Source: Lingula anatina (Eukaryota > Brachiopoda > Lingulata > Lingulida > Lingulidae). Taken from it: a DNA stretch of 64,000 nt. The DNA lies in assembly GCF_001039355.2 (NCBI RefSeq), contig NW_019775236.1, positions 130,130 through 194,129 of the forward strand, written 5' to 3'. A model generated the notes under the pieces. That model searched no databases. It was not told the origin of the DNA and saw only the letters and a list, made by a program, of their open reading frames with translations. This document shows, one piece after another, positions 1-10,376 of the stretch. The position numbers were made by a program, and so were the translations under genes. The first letter of the stretch is position 1; every line of letters begins with the position of its first letter.

Positions 1-65
1 ATCATTTTAACAAGGGCTGAGCCAGATGAATTTTTCACTTCATGAATGACCATGCAGTGTCTTAC

Positions 66-2007
66 TTTGCTTCTTCCTGAGCAGCTTCTTCCACTCTGGT
101 AGAGCCTACAGGTAGAGGCAGTAGAGTTTTCCCCTTCACCTGTCCTGCTACCACATAGACGTTGCTTTTAAGATTGTGGACATGCCTCTTTACATCAGCA
201 GACACAACCTGAGGCCACTGGTCATGGTTTTGTTCATTTGACAGTAAAGGCACAAGGATCTACAAATAAATTTCAAATTTAAAGGTAAACAACATAATCA
301 AACCCACGCTCGGCTGTCACCTTGATTGGATAGTAAACGATTGTCGTAAAATCGCTAAATGGTATTAAAACCGGGTGCATAAACTTGAAAACCACCTAGG
401 ACAACCTTGGACTGCCACATTAATCCAATACAATGCAAAAATAAACTATAACAAGTGGTTAAAGCCCTCAAACCGAATGCCGTAAAGTCCCCATATGATA
501 TACCTCCATAGAGACAATAAAATAGAGTAAGCTTGTGAAACAAGAATAAACCATTTTGAACATAATAATCGAAATAAAATACTGCCGGGCATCGGAGCGG
601 CCTAAAACTTGNATAACAAGTGGTTAAAGCCCTCAAACCGAATGCCGTAAAGTCCCCATATGATATACCTCCATAGAGACAATAAAATAGAGTAAGCTTG
701 TGAAACAAGAATAAACCATTTTGAACATAATAATCGAAATAAAATACTGCCGGGCATCGGAGCGGCCTAAAACTTGGCACGCTTACTGCAAATACTGCAG
801 GCTACATCATCCCGTCGCTCGTTTGTAAATTCCGTGCATGGCATACGCACAATCAAACCGTATATCCAAATTCCACCTCTGATGTTTAAGTTGGTCCTCT
901 CTACAATCCAATTCAGGAAATGACGTAACCGCAGAGGTCGCATTGTCCAATGGCATGGCTTCTTTTTCGTAATGGGATGATGTAGCCTGCAGTATTTGCG
1001 GTAAGCGTGCCAAGTTTTAGGCCGCTCCGATGCCCGGCAGTATTTCATTTCGATTATTATGTTCAAAATGGTTTATTCTTGTTTCACAAGCTTACTCTAT
1101 TTTATTGTCTCTATGGAGGTATATGGGGACTTTACGGCATTCGGTTTGAAGGCTTTAACCACTTGTTATAGTTTATTTTTGCATTGTATTGGATTAATGT
1201 GGCAGTCCAAGGTTGTCCTAGGTGGTTTCCAAGTTTATGCACCGGGTTTTAATATCATTTAGCGATTTTACGACAATCGTTTACTATCCAATCAAGGTGA
1301 CAGCCGAGTGTGATCAAACCGTCAAATTAATGGTTTAAGTTTTCTTTAAATAATAATAATAATAAAAATGACTTAATCAAAAGAAAGAAATTACTTAAAA
1401 ATCACATGGCATTACTGTTAAGATTTCATCTGCATATGCACATTTTGAAATTTTTATGCTATTTAGGGTACATGCACATAGGCAAATGCAAATAGTAAAT
1501 AAGTAACAGAAAATCCTTTGGACACTTTATTTCAAAAGTACCTGCTGTATTTGTCAATCATTCTTTTCATATAGTGAGAAATTAAAAACCAAATAAATAT
1601 GAAATATTCACAAATCATCATCATTTACACAAATCAGGACATTTGTTTACCTCATCAACAAACGCAGACAGTTGGTCCAGTGGAGAATGAGACAGGTCAC
1701 CGTAGACAGTTGCATTCCTTACTGGATTGTCTTTGTTGATAGCACCAGTTCCCTTCTTCACAAAATAACATGCCTTCCCCTTAAAATTTGTCGGCCATTC
1801 GTACTGTGGAGTTATCACTCCAGCAGAGTTTACAAGAAGTATAAGATTCTGGACGTCTGTCTTGTCAAAATACTCTAGTATCATCAATTTGTACTCTTCT
1901 TGGTTGTACATCTTCATCCACTTATCTGGCTTCAGTTTCATTGTTTTCAATACATAGTCTGCGATGAACTCGACCCGAGAGTCGCCAAGCTCAAGATCTG
2001 AAGCCAT
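66..2007 (-). CDS. DNAH17: Axonemal dynein heavy chain, N-terminal exons (DNAH9/11/17 group, probably DNAH17), partial
   Basis: Force-generating heavy chain of the ciliary outer dynein arm; only the N-terminal tail is in the window and the gene continues past position 1. Exon 1 is 2007-1651 (minus). It starts MASDLELGDSRVEFIADYVL, has the family feature of a short helical start followed by a KAxYFxKK-like segment (KACYFVKKG), and ends in a GTAAAC donor, phase 0. Exon 2 is 259-66, after a TTTGTAG acceptor. It holds the strongly conserved tail block SNEQNHDQWPQVVSADVKRH and GQVKGKTLLPLP, and ends at a GTAAGA donor. These blocks match what I know of the vertebrate DNAH9/11/17 N-terminus. The neighbouring PGS1 gene favours DNAH17, since the two are adjacent in human. 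Intron 1 (260-1650) contains a complete foldback transposon. Family assignment is firm; the exact paralogue is inferred. Confidence 0.82.
305..1312. mobile_element. Foldback MITE with ~343-bp inverted arms and perfect 8-bp target duplication
   Basis: The two ends are inverted copies: left CACGCTCGGCTGTCACC at 305-321 and right GGTGACAGCCGAGTGTG at 1296-1312. The arms stay complementary inward to about 812 on the left and 970 on the right. The element is flanked by identical 8-bp sequences ATCAAACC at 297-304 and 1313-1320, a target-site duplication. Right arm is about 343 bp; the left arm is the same length once a 163-bp repeat around an 'n' is removed, leaving a loop of about 157 bp. No transposase is encoded; reading frames in the arms are by-products of the inverted repeat. 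An 8-bp duplication suggests hAT, P, Merlin or Zisupton mobilisation; the superfamily is not settled. It sits in intron 1 of the dynein gene. Confidence 0.9.
449..775. repeat. Direct duplication of a 163-bp block around a single 'n'
   Basis: Positions 449-611 and 613-775 are essentially identical, joined at an 'n' at 612. The block is present only once in the opposite inverted arm of the same element, so the second copy is extra. A single-base gap at the junction points to an assembly join with unresolved overlap rather than a true duplication. Confidence 0.85.
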
Positions 2008-2226
2008 TTTTCACTGTTTGCAGGTGCTAAAGAGGCAAATGTTTCAAAGTTCAAATCAAATTTCTGCAATAATACTAGTGCAGCTGATATTAAAATCAGG
2101 CTATCAACAGTGATTACCCATTAGCTATCTATCTGAACACTTTCCTGTCTTTTGTCCTTCAAGTTTCTCAGCATTAAAGAAACTTTGTCCAAAGAAGGAG
2201 ATATCTTCTGGACGGAGAAAACAAAT
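2008..2226. promoter_or_regulatory. Short head-to-head intergenic region, candidate bidirectional promoter
   Basis: About 220 bp separate the dynein start codon (2007, minus) from the first plausible plus-strand start (2227), so both genes must initiate in or near here. I see no clear TATA box. An imperfect X-box-like sequence GTTGCTAAGGTAAA (two half-sites, roughly one mismatch each) lies at 2257-2270. RFX factors use X-boxes to drive cilium genes, which would suit the dynein. Function is inferred from layout only. Confidence 0.45.
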
Positions 2227-2265
2227 ATGGCGTCGAAGTTAGACGTATCTAACACTGTTGCTAAG
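2227..2265 (+). other. Possible first exon of PGS1 (phase does not fit)
   Basis: ATGGCGTCGAAG opens a 13-codon frame that ends exactly at a good GTAAAT donor. It lies in the head-to-head promoter region where the PGS1 5' end is expected. Joined directly to the exon at 2735 it would shift frame, so it may be a non-coding leader, lead to an unseen exon between 2266 and 2734, or be chance. Confidence 0.3.
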
Positions 2266-2734
2266 GTAAATACCCCCCTCGATAGCCTCGATTTGATGTG
2301 ACCTCTCTTTCGTTCAAAAAAGGGCAGCACGTGGGCGTTACACTGATGTCAACATTTCAATTGTTGGGTAATGCCTGCAAGTTCCTAGCTAATATCATAG
2401 TAGTGTTTTGTTTCGAGTTAAAAGCATGCTAGAGTCTTGTTTCAGTTGCGCTGATTACGCTAATAAGTAGTGCTATCTGCCAATGGTAAAAAAACCATGG
2501 GTTGCACAATTTAAAGCTCCGTTAGTAACCTACTTAACAGCGAGTCCAGTGCAGTCCCGTTTCTCTGGTGTAGTGTTGCGCAGTGGCATGTTAAGCGAAA
2601 TGTGTATTTTGTGGGAATGCGATGGCTTTCACGTAAAAAAATAATTAATTCCGTTCACCCAAAAGATGTATTGGTCCCACACGAAATGTAAGCATTCTTC
2701 ATAGTTCCTGCATAAAATTTGATGCTATTTTCAG

Positions 2735-5700
2735 AGTAGACACTTGTATGGATGAAATGAGAAAGGATTTACTGCAGATATTAAACTGGTTCAAGACAGT
2801 GTCTCCATGTTTTGGGGTTTGTGGAAGAAATGTTAGAATATTGGATACGCCCACCGAGTACTTTGAAGCATTGAAAGTAAGGCATCATCTCTGCATCAAT
2901 CATTACTCCCCTACATAGTTTAATCTTTCCTGTGACTCCCCTCAGCAAAATCATGATATTACCTGCATTAATATGTCTCAGCGTGGTTAATCCCCCACAT
3001 ATTGCTATTCTAAATTATGACTCCACTGATTGGTTTCGAAATGATGATTAAAATGTGTCACATTTGGCTCCCAGTTTTTATGTGCATGCATGTCACGTTT
3101 TTACCATTGGAGAATAAAAAAAGGGGTAATAATGGTGAGGGGAAGTAATAATGTGGGGGAGTAATGATGTGGGATGTAGAAGACAGTAAATATAAGCAAG
3201 AGTTCAAAGTCTTAACCGTTAAAAATCTGCATCAACTATTTGAAATCTCTTTAAAGGAATTGTAAACCAGCCATTAAAATGTGATAATTAAACAAAGTTC
3301 TCCTGGTGCAATCAACAATGTTTAGGTGATTCCCTAGCCTTAAATACCCTTAAATACCTCTACAGTATGAATATACTATATGAAAAGTGCTGCAAATTTG
3401 AAAGTGTTTGATTTCAATATTTTATAAGCTTTTGGAGTAATAAAGTGAACACTATACCTACAAAATAAAAAGGTTGGAATATGATTTTTGACAGATAATA
3501 GAAATCCCCACACATCCCCTTTAACTTAATTGGTTGTTTAAATACTATTTATGTTAATAATAATATAATATTATTTCAAATTTAGTATTTGCTGTTTTAT
3601 AAGTGTTGATGTTTTAGGCCAATGCGAGAAAGGCAGAGAAAAGGATAGTGATATCAGCCCTGTATCTAGGTACTGGTGCTCTTGAAAAAGAACTGGTGAG
3701 TAAATTGTATATAGAAAACATTTTGAATTCAGAAAATCCACTTGATATAAGTGATTTCATACTATGATTATGATACTGTCTTCTTATTCTTTATCTACAG
3801 TTTTATAGCCCTATCTTTTCAAAAATTAAATTCTATAATAAGACCAGTATTTTTATTTCAAACGAAAATATATTTAGAGCCATTTTTCATCTTATTTATT
3901 ACATTTTATTGTAATTTTCAGCATGCACTGCCTGTTTACAAACAACAATAAATTTTATAATTTTTCAGAGCTGTAATTTTTTATGTTCATTTGTTTTTCT
4001 TCAGTAAAAGTGAGAAGTATGTGTCACACAAATTATGTCTCATGATAATTATTTATAGAAAAGTTTTTCTGTTAGTTCCCCAAAGCCATGGTACTTATTT
4101 ATCTGAAATTTTGAGAGTAAGTAACATGAAAATAGATACCGTTTTTGCTTTGATAAATATAATATCCATTAAAAGCTATTGCTTCAAATCTGAAACTCTA
4201 AATATTTATTTTCTTTTTGCAGCAAACCTTATAAACATTGCTCCATTTTCAGATTGACTGCTTACATAATGTATCGAGACAGAAGAGCTCACAAGGATTG
4301 AAAGTCCATGTCCTTCTAGACTATACCAGAGGTACAAGAGGAGAAAGCAATTCTAGGAGTTTACTTCTTCCATTATTAAAAGACACAGAGACCACTGTGC
4401 AAGTGTCACTTTTTCACACTCCAGAACTGAGGGGAATTTGGAAGAAGCTCATTCCAGAGAGGGTAAACGAGACCATTGGTGTGCAGCACATCAAGAGTTA
4501 TATATTTGATGACACTGTGATAATAAGTGGGTAGGTAATACATTTTACGTGTCAGATTTTTTATGATTGTGTCACAATGTGTAGGAATGCATACTGGTAT
4601 TTCTGTGTTCACATTCAGTGCAGATAAATTGTATGAAGGCATACTTGTACCAAAGTGAAAGCTTTCATTCCAACACTTGGGACTTATGGCTGATGTTATG
4701 AAACTGTGAACTGCTCACTACAACACTGTCTCAATGTGAGACCCATTGTGCCTCACCATTGTCCTTATTCAAAGATTATCTGTATAGAAGAAAGTTGGTA
4801 AGGTCAGTTGAAGGGTCTCTGAATAGTGTATAACCAAGTTTTCACTTGGAAAAACCCTCGCTGTCTTCATTTTCAGTTCCTATGGAAAAGGTGTTGTACC
4901 TGGTGGAGAGTAAACTAGCTGTTCACTTTATGTACATGATATAAATCACATATATAGATACTCATTTATTACTACAGAAATAATCCAGAATTGAATATTT
5001 TAATAAAGCTTATTATATATAAATATGACCTTTATTCTATTGCTTTTCTAGGGCAAACCTCAGTGAGTCTTATTTCACTAACAGACAAGATCGTTATGTT
5101 GTCATTGAGAACTCCCCTGAGGTTGCAGATTTCTTCAACAACTTAGTATCTGCTGTGTCGTCATTTTCATTCCAACTTGCACCAGATGATACAGTGGGTT
5201 TGAATAATGACCTGGAATTACATCCATATTTAGGTGAGACACTATTAATTTTATAAAAGTAGCATTGTCATTCTAGTGTGTGTGCATGTGAGCATGGAAG
5301 AGAGAGAGATCAGGTTTTTGTTGACACATCTTGTTTTTTTTTATTAATTTATTATTTTATTTTATTTTATTTATTTATTTATTTATTTATTTTTGTTTTG
5401 TTTATCAAGTTCTTTTAGATTTCAGGAAAAATGCTAAACATGATAGTAATTTAAGGGAGTGTTTAGATAAACTAATCGTACTAACTGGATTGATTCTCCC
5501 TTAATGCAATCACTGTAATTGATTTAAATGTCTAAAATGCCGCCTAGAGTTTGGGGGGGGGAGTAACTAAGCTGAATGCACACAAAAGTTAGTTACCCCC
5601 GTACCATCAAGGTGTGTCAGACAATATTAAGCTGATTACACTGAATGCAATAAATAAGAATCCCTGCAGAGTTGGATCAATCCAGCTCATCTGGTGTTTG

Positions 5701-6573
5701 AATCTGAATGCAGTCTTAGAAACTAATTTCCATTATGTTCTGCATTTGACTTTATGGAAATAAGCATGAGGATATTATCACTCCTTATTTGAATGATGAA
5801 TTTGAAACCTTTTCTAATCTTTAATTGGACTTACCAGAGGTCCTTGTGAGGAGGACACAAAATTTTTGTTGTCTCTATAGACTTTGTACATCCAAAAGTA
5901 ATTTGAAAAAAAAAGATACATGTTTAAACTTGCACTACCTTGAAGTGCTTCGTTAATAAGGTACAAACTCATCAAGGTTACTAATGTGGTCTTCTTGATT
6001 TTTGAAAAATGCTGTTTGTTTTTTCCCATATGGCATGATGTGCAGCTAGATTCATTATGCATTTGTAAATTTGAATTTTGCAGGAGACCAGGGGTCTTTC
6101 AAACAAGAAGCAAGAAAAAGACTGCAAGAAGTGTTATCCAAAGATTTTTTTCGCACTGAAAAGCATGACAACAAAGAATCAGAAAACCTGCAGATAAATA
6201 CCAGTCAGTCTTCCACAGCAAACTCTGGTGAAAATGAGAGTGGGGATATTAAAGTCAGTGAAAATAAATCCAAAGAATCAAACTCTGTTGAGGGTGATGT
6301 TGACACATGGGTCTGTCCATTGGTACAGATGGGCATATTTGGAATAACTCATGATCACGATGTAACTCAGGGTTTCTGGAAAAAGGCTCTCCCAAACAGT
6401 AAAATTCTCATGGCTTCCGGTTACTTTAACCTGACGGATCATTATATGGATGTTATTTTGCAAAATTCAAGGGCAAACTTCAGCATATTGATGGCTTCTG
6501 AAGAGGTGGGTGAATCTGTGGTGTTGACATTTGATAAGTAGACATTTCAGTTACTGTTTATCATCTAAGCATT

Positions 6574-6620
<47 letters not shown>

Positions 6621-9274
6621 TGGGCGTAACTGGGCATACGCACGGATGCACTGTGCGTACAATTTTTTGGCCAACCATGATATTATTCTATATTAATTTA
6701 GTGTATTTTTCATGGAATATAAAAGAAAATCCTCTGCTTATTAAAGTCACCTGTATGTACAAATCCTCTGTATCAATTGTATAGGCACAATTGTTCTGAC
6801 CCCCCTCCCCCCCGTCTTGCAAACTGAGGTAAACAATGCCTGTAACCTTAACAAGTCCTATCTTAACCGTCCATTCCTTTCCTCTTAATTGGAGGGTTCA
6901 GTGGTCCTCAACTCTTCTGTACCCTCTTTCTTGAGAATATCGAACGCATTCTCGCTGGGTTACAGTTTATCTCAGGTAAAAATCTACCTGAGTGTTATTT
7001 TCAAAGAGCAGCTCCCGCAACTCTGGGGGCACTAGATAAAATCTGGACTCCAGGTTTAAGAAGGAGCTAGAGAAACAAAGGAAGACTTTTTCCTGTAAAG
7101 CTTCAAAGAATTTTGACACGGACTTGACCCAGCTTACCCCTCCAAACTAACACGGTGACATGGGCAATTTTTACAAACAAATAATTAAAGTCATAATAAC
7201 TCTTCGTTTTGGCCAAAAATACGATTTTCCTGGAAAAAACGGCAATTTTCCCCTACTTACCAATGGTCAACGACCCCATTCCTGCATTCAAAGTTAATCC
7301 AGGGTTTTTTTCCTAAACGTACGGTTTTTTGTTAAAATCTCTTAAGAGATTTTAACTGACGGAGCCCTCTCGTATCGAGCGATGGTTTCTGGTGACCTAC
7401 TTAAAACCGCGGGAAAAGCAGACAACAACAACACTATATAAGAATATTATAAGATTCATAAGATATGTTCGTCTTTTTGCTCAAAATGCATTTATATCTA
7501 CAATGTGTGCAATTCTGGGCTTTTCGTTATCCGACGCACTGTACAAAAACTCGCAACTTACGTCTGAGGGTTTCCCGCCATGTTATTTTGGTCTCGAATG
7601 GACGCGAGAATCCGCGTGACACCTAAACGTCATTGGCAACAGATGCACTTGTCGACCGCGAAAAAAGGGATCGAAAGCCCTAGTGACAAGCACAGATTTT
7701 AGTTTTACTACAATAACAGTCGTTTTAGTGGGAAAATGCAATAGAATATATTTCCAGGCGTTGTTTACAATGTACTTCTTGCGGAATTTTGAATCTAAAA
7801 GGAAGAGTTATTATTGCTTTAAACTTAGATGTATCAGAGCTCTGCCGTGTCGTACAATTGGTTGTTTTTGGGAGGCATGCATCCACATGTAAGGTGAATG
7901 AAACCGTATTTTAGTTCAACTCAGAAGTGGATCCCGGATTATTCGAAGGGGGTTCCACATATGCGAAGCTAGCCTCCTTTAAAATAAATATACCGTTCTG
8001 GGTAATAAGAATATTGAAACTTTTTTAATTGCGAGAATATTTCTGACTAAATGATGATTTTATTATTAATGGAAATTAAGCTGCGATGTGTGGTACATAT
8101 GCTGTAATTACCCTGTCCTTCATCTCTTGCGTTAGTCTACATTTTGCTGGGAATTTTAAAAATCTGTGCGTACAATTTTTAAAGGTCTGGTTACGCCCCT
8201 GTGTGTGTGTGTGTGTGTGTGTGTGTTTTGTGATATATAGACATTTTTACAAAACGTACAATGTTTTCTTTTAAATAAATGAATAAAAATAAAGATGTAT
8301 GATTAGATGAATTGTTCCCTGTGCCATGCATTCTGTTTTACCAAAACTAAATAATTTGTATATTATCAGGTGAATGGTTTCTATGGTGCCAGAGGTTTGG
8401 CAGGTAATATCCCAGCAGTGTACACTCACATAGCCAAGGGTTTCTATGACAGGATATGTGCTATGAATCTTGAAGAGAGAATCAAGTTGTTCGAATTTTA
8501 CAAACCCCAGTGGACATACCATGCCAAAGGATTGTGGTACTATCTCCCAGGGAGTAATTTACCTTCTGTCACATTTGTTGGATCCCCCAACTTTGGTAAG
8601 TGGTGCTGTGAATAAGGTTTTAGAGGTATTTTCAGTCGTGAAGTTAATTGTTAGCTATAACTTCTGTAGATGGAATGTTGAAGTTAAAACCGATTTTACA
8701 CAGATCCATGTGACTGACTTTAGTTAATAGACTTGTCAATAATTCACAGGTTTATATTATGAATCAAGTTGTTTTAATGGGGTATTTTCATTACTTGTCT
8801 CAGTATTGTTTCACATACTTAAAAAATATAATGTATTTGTCATATTCAACATCCAGGGCACAGATCAGTTAATAGAGACCTAGAGGCACAAATAGCAGTA
8901 ATAACCACTAACAGCCAGCTTAAAGAACAGCTCCATCAGGTATTCTAGATGTGACATATTGCTGATCTGAGAAAAATATTCCCCAATCCCTATTTGAGTT
9001 TTCATGCAAATTTACTGTGTTGAGAAAAAATTCATCTTTTCAGTTTTTCTTTTTTTCAATAATTGTTATACAAGTAGAAATCCAATTTTGTTAAATATGC
9101 ATTTTGTTTCTCTTTTTGCTAAAACTCAATAACAACTATTTTATTTGGGTTTAGGAAGCATCAAACCTGTGGGCTCATGGCGAGGCAGTTGATGAGGAAA
9201 CCTTTCAGCAACCACATAGACAAGTTCATTGGTTGCTGCGCTTTTTCACTAGATATGTTAGGAGTTACTTTTGA
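2735..9274 (+). CDS. PGS1: PGS1, CDP-diacylglycerol--glycerol-3-phosphate 3-phosphatidyltransferase (mitochondrial)
   Basis: Makes phosphatidylglycerophosphate from CDP-diacylglycerol and glycerol-3-phosphate, the committed step to cardiolipin in mitochondria. Exons: 2735-2876, 3618-3695, 4253-4530, 5052-5233, 6084-6505, 8370-8595, 8857-8939, 9155-9274 (TGA 9272-9274); all junctions keep one frame. From the ATG at 2748 the product is 505 residues against about 556 in human. It has the two phospholipase-D motifs: HIKSYIFD (H148, K150, D155) and HAKG (H414, K416) followed by GSPNFG. The blocks ALYLGTGALEKEL, SLFHTPELRG and ANLSESYFTNRQDRY are typical of the family. The N-terminus is unresolved. 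An ATG at 2227 followed by a GTAAAT donor at 2266 looks like a first exon, but its phase (0) does not fit exon 2 (needs phase 2), so another exon carrying the transit peptide may be missing, or the start is at 2748. Confidence 0.93.
5351..5394. repeat. (TTTA/TTTTA)n microsatellite in PGS1 intron 5
   Basis: Simple repeat of TTTTA units grading into TTTA units between exons 5 and 6. Confidence 0.9.
5461..5722. mobile_element. Diverged MITE copy in PGS1 intron 5
   Basis: Shares segments with the palindromic element downstream of PGS1: a TCAGACA..TTAAGCTG..TTA core, a GGATCAATCCAG block and a CAGTCTTAG end, compared with TGACAGACA..TTAAGCTG, GGACCAATCCAG and CAGTCTTAG there. It also has internal complementary pieces (GAGTAACTAAGCT against AGTTAGTTACCCCC). 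Boundaries are approximate. Confidence 0.5.
6577..6619. repeat. (GT)n microsatellite, left side of intron 6 insertion
   Basis: About 21 GT units. A second (GT)n tract lies at 8201-8226, and the sequence between them has inverted ends, so the two tracts may be one microsatellite split by an insertion. Confidence 0.9.
6622..8198. mobile_element. Candidate non-autonomous hAT-like element inserted in a (GT)n tract, PGS1 intron 6
   Basis: The ends are inverted: GGGCGTAACTGG at 6622-6633 and the complement of GGGCGTAACCAG at 8187-8198, with TACGCAC(G/A)GAT shared farther in. GGGGCGTAAC termini are usual for hAT elements. GT repeats abut both ends, which hides any target duplication. Inside are C-rich and G-rich runs and a segment (about 7927-7976) resembling the 16.96-kb repeat. 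A 75-codon frame at 7392-7619 matches nothing I know. The region is more CpG-rich than the surrounding intron. It could be a composite of nested elements. Confidence 0.55.
8201..8226. repeat. (GT)n microsatellite, right side of intron 6 insertion
   Basis: Thirteen GT units directly following the right inverted end of the intron 6 insertion. Confidence 0.9.
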
Positions 9275-9508
9275 AAAGGGGGACTGTTATGAGACACTAC
9301 TTTGACGTCTTCCTCTTGCACTAAAGTACCACTATTTTAGTTCTGCCTAAAATGAATGTTGATATATTCTGACATGTATTTCACTTACAAGAGGTGTGTG
9401 ATGGCTTGTATTTGAATACACTTCAATACGTTTTTAGTGAGGATACACCTGGATAATTGCACAGTGCCACACTTGTATATCACAGACAGTGGACAATACA
9501 TGTTCTAT

Positions 9509-9752
9509 CTAGTACTTACATACCATTCCCACAGATATTTGGTTCGATCTATCTCCCTGGGGAGTCTCACTTAATTGCTATCAACTTAACTAGTTAGTAA
9601 AGTTGTTAGGGGGTAATTATCTTTACGCCTTAGCTGATTCGGTAGGCTTGACAGACATTTAAGCTGGTTAAGTTGATAGCAATTTAGTGAGACTCCCCAG
9701 GGAGATGGACCAATCCAGATGGATCGATCTAGGAATGGGAACCCAGTCTTAG
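9509..9752. mobile_element. Palindromic MITE just downstream of PGS1
   Basis: Core arms TCTCCCTGGGGAGTCTCACT (from 9552) and its complement (to 9705) pair with few mismatches over about 42 bp: AATTGCTATCAACTTAA on the left against TTAAGTTGATAGCAATT on the right. Outer segments CCATTCC (9523) and GGAATGG (9732) extend the palindrome imperfectly. The loop is about 70 bp. It starts about 235 bp after the PGS1 stop, so it may lie in the 3' UTR. No coding content. Confidence 0.75.
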
Positions 9753-10302
9753 TTTAAGTATACTACCAAAAGTTGAAACTGAGAAGTAGATAAAAATTAC
9801 ACCTATTGCATGTAGCCAATGCTGTTTGCCAATCATCTAGTCATTTTGCAAAATACGTTGTTTACACTTTTGTAATGTATAGCTCTAGTCATTATCAGTC
9901 TTATTACTCAGTCACATTGCAAAAAATAAGACACATCTGCCAGTGATTATGCTATTTTAATGTCAAAAGATTTTTAACCATTTTTTATGGAAGCAAGATG
10001 CTGGTCTTGCTTGATTTTAATGATGGAGAAGGTTTAATATTGTTATTGAAATTATATGTCGGAACATTTTCAAAGAGTAAGAATGTTTAAAACTGACACT
10101 GTTAAATAATATAAGATTTTGATGTGTAATAATCAGTGTTTGCCACTTAGGAAAATTACTTGTAGTTGCTGGACCAAAGGTCCAGCCATCTTGAAAAGTA
10201 GCTGGACTGAATGTCTGACGAGTGGCAAAACTTCTCGTCCTGTGCCGTAAGTTGTCGACCCCAGGCAGACAGTCCAGCGTTAATTTCGAACACTGGTAAT
10301 AA

Positions 10303-10376
10303 TTTATTGGCTGTATGCCATTTTTTTTTATTATGGGCATTTATTGGCTGTATGCCATTTTTTTTTATTATGGGCA
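10303..10376. repeat. 37-bp tandem duplication
   Basis: The unit TTTATTGGCTGTATGCCA plus a T-run and ATTATGGGCA occurs twice back to back (10303-10339 and 10340-10376), almost unchanged, so it is young or a slippage product. Confidence 0.85.

Noticed and set aside
355-1262. Paired reading frames of 67-141 codons on opposite strands with the same peptide
   Set aside because: They are translations of the two inverted arms of the foldback element (plus its duplicated block), not a gene family.
7392-7619. A 75-codon frame inside the intron 6 insertion, considered as a transposase remnant
   Set aside because: No catalytic or zinc-finger motif of any transposase is visible.
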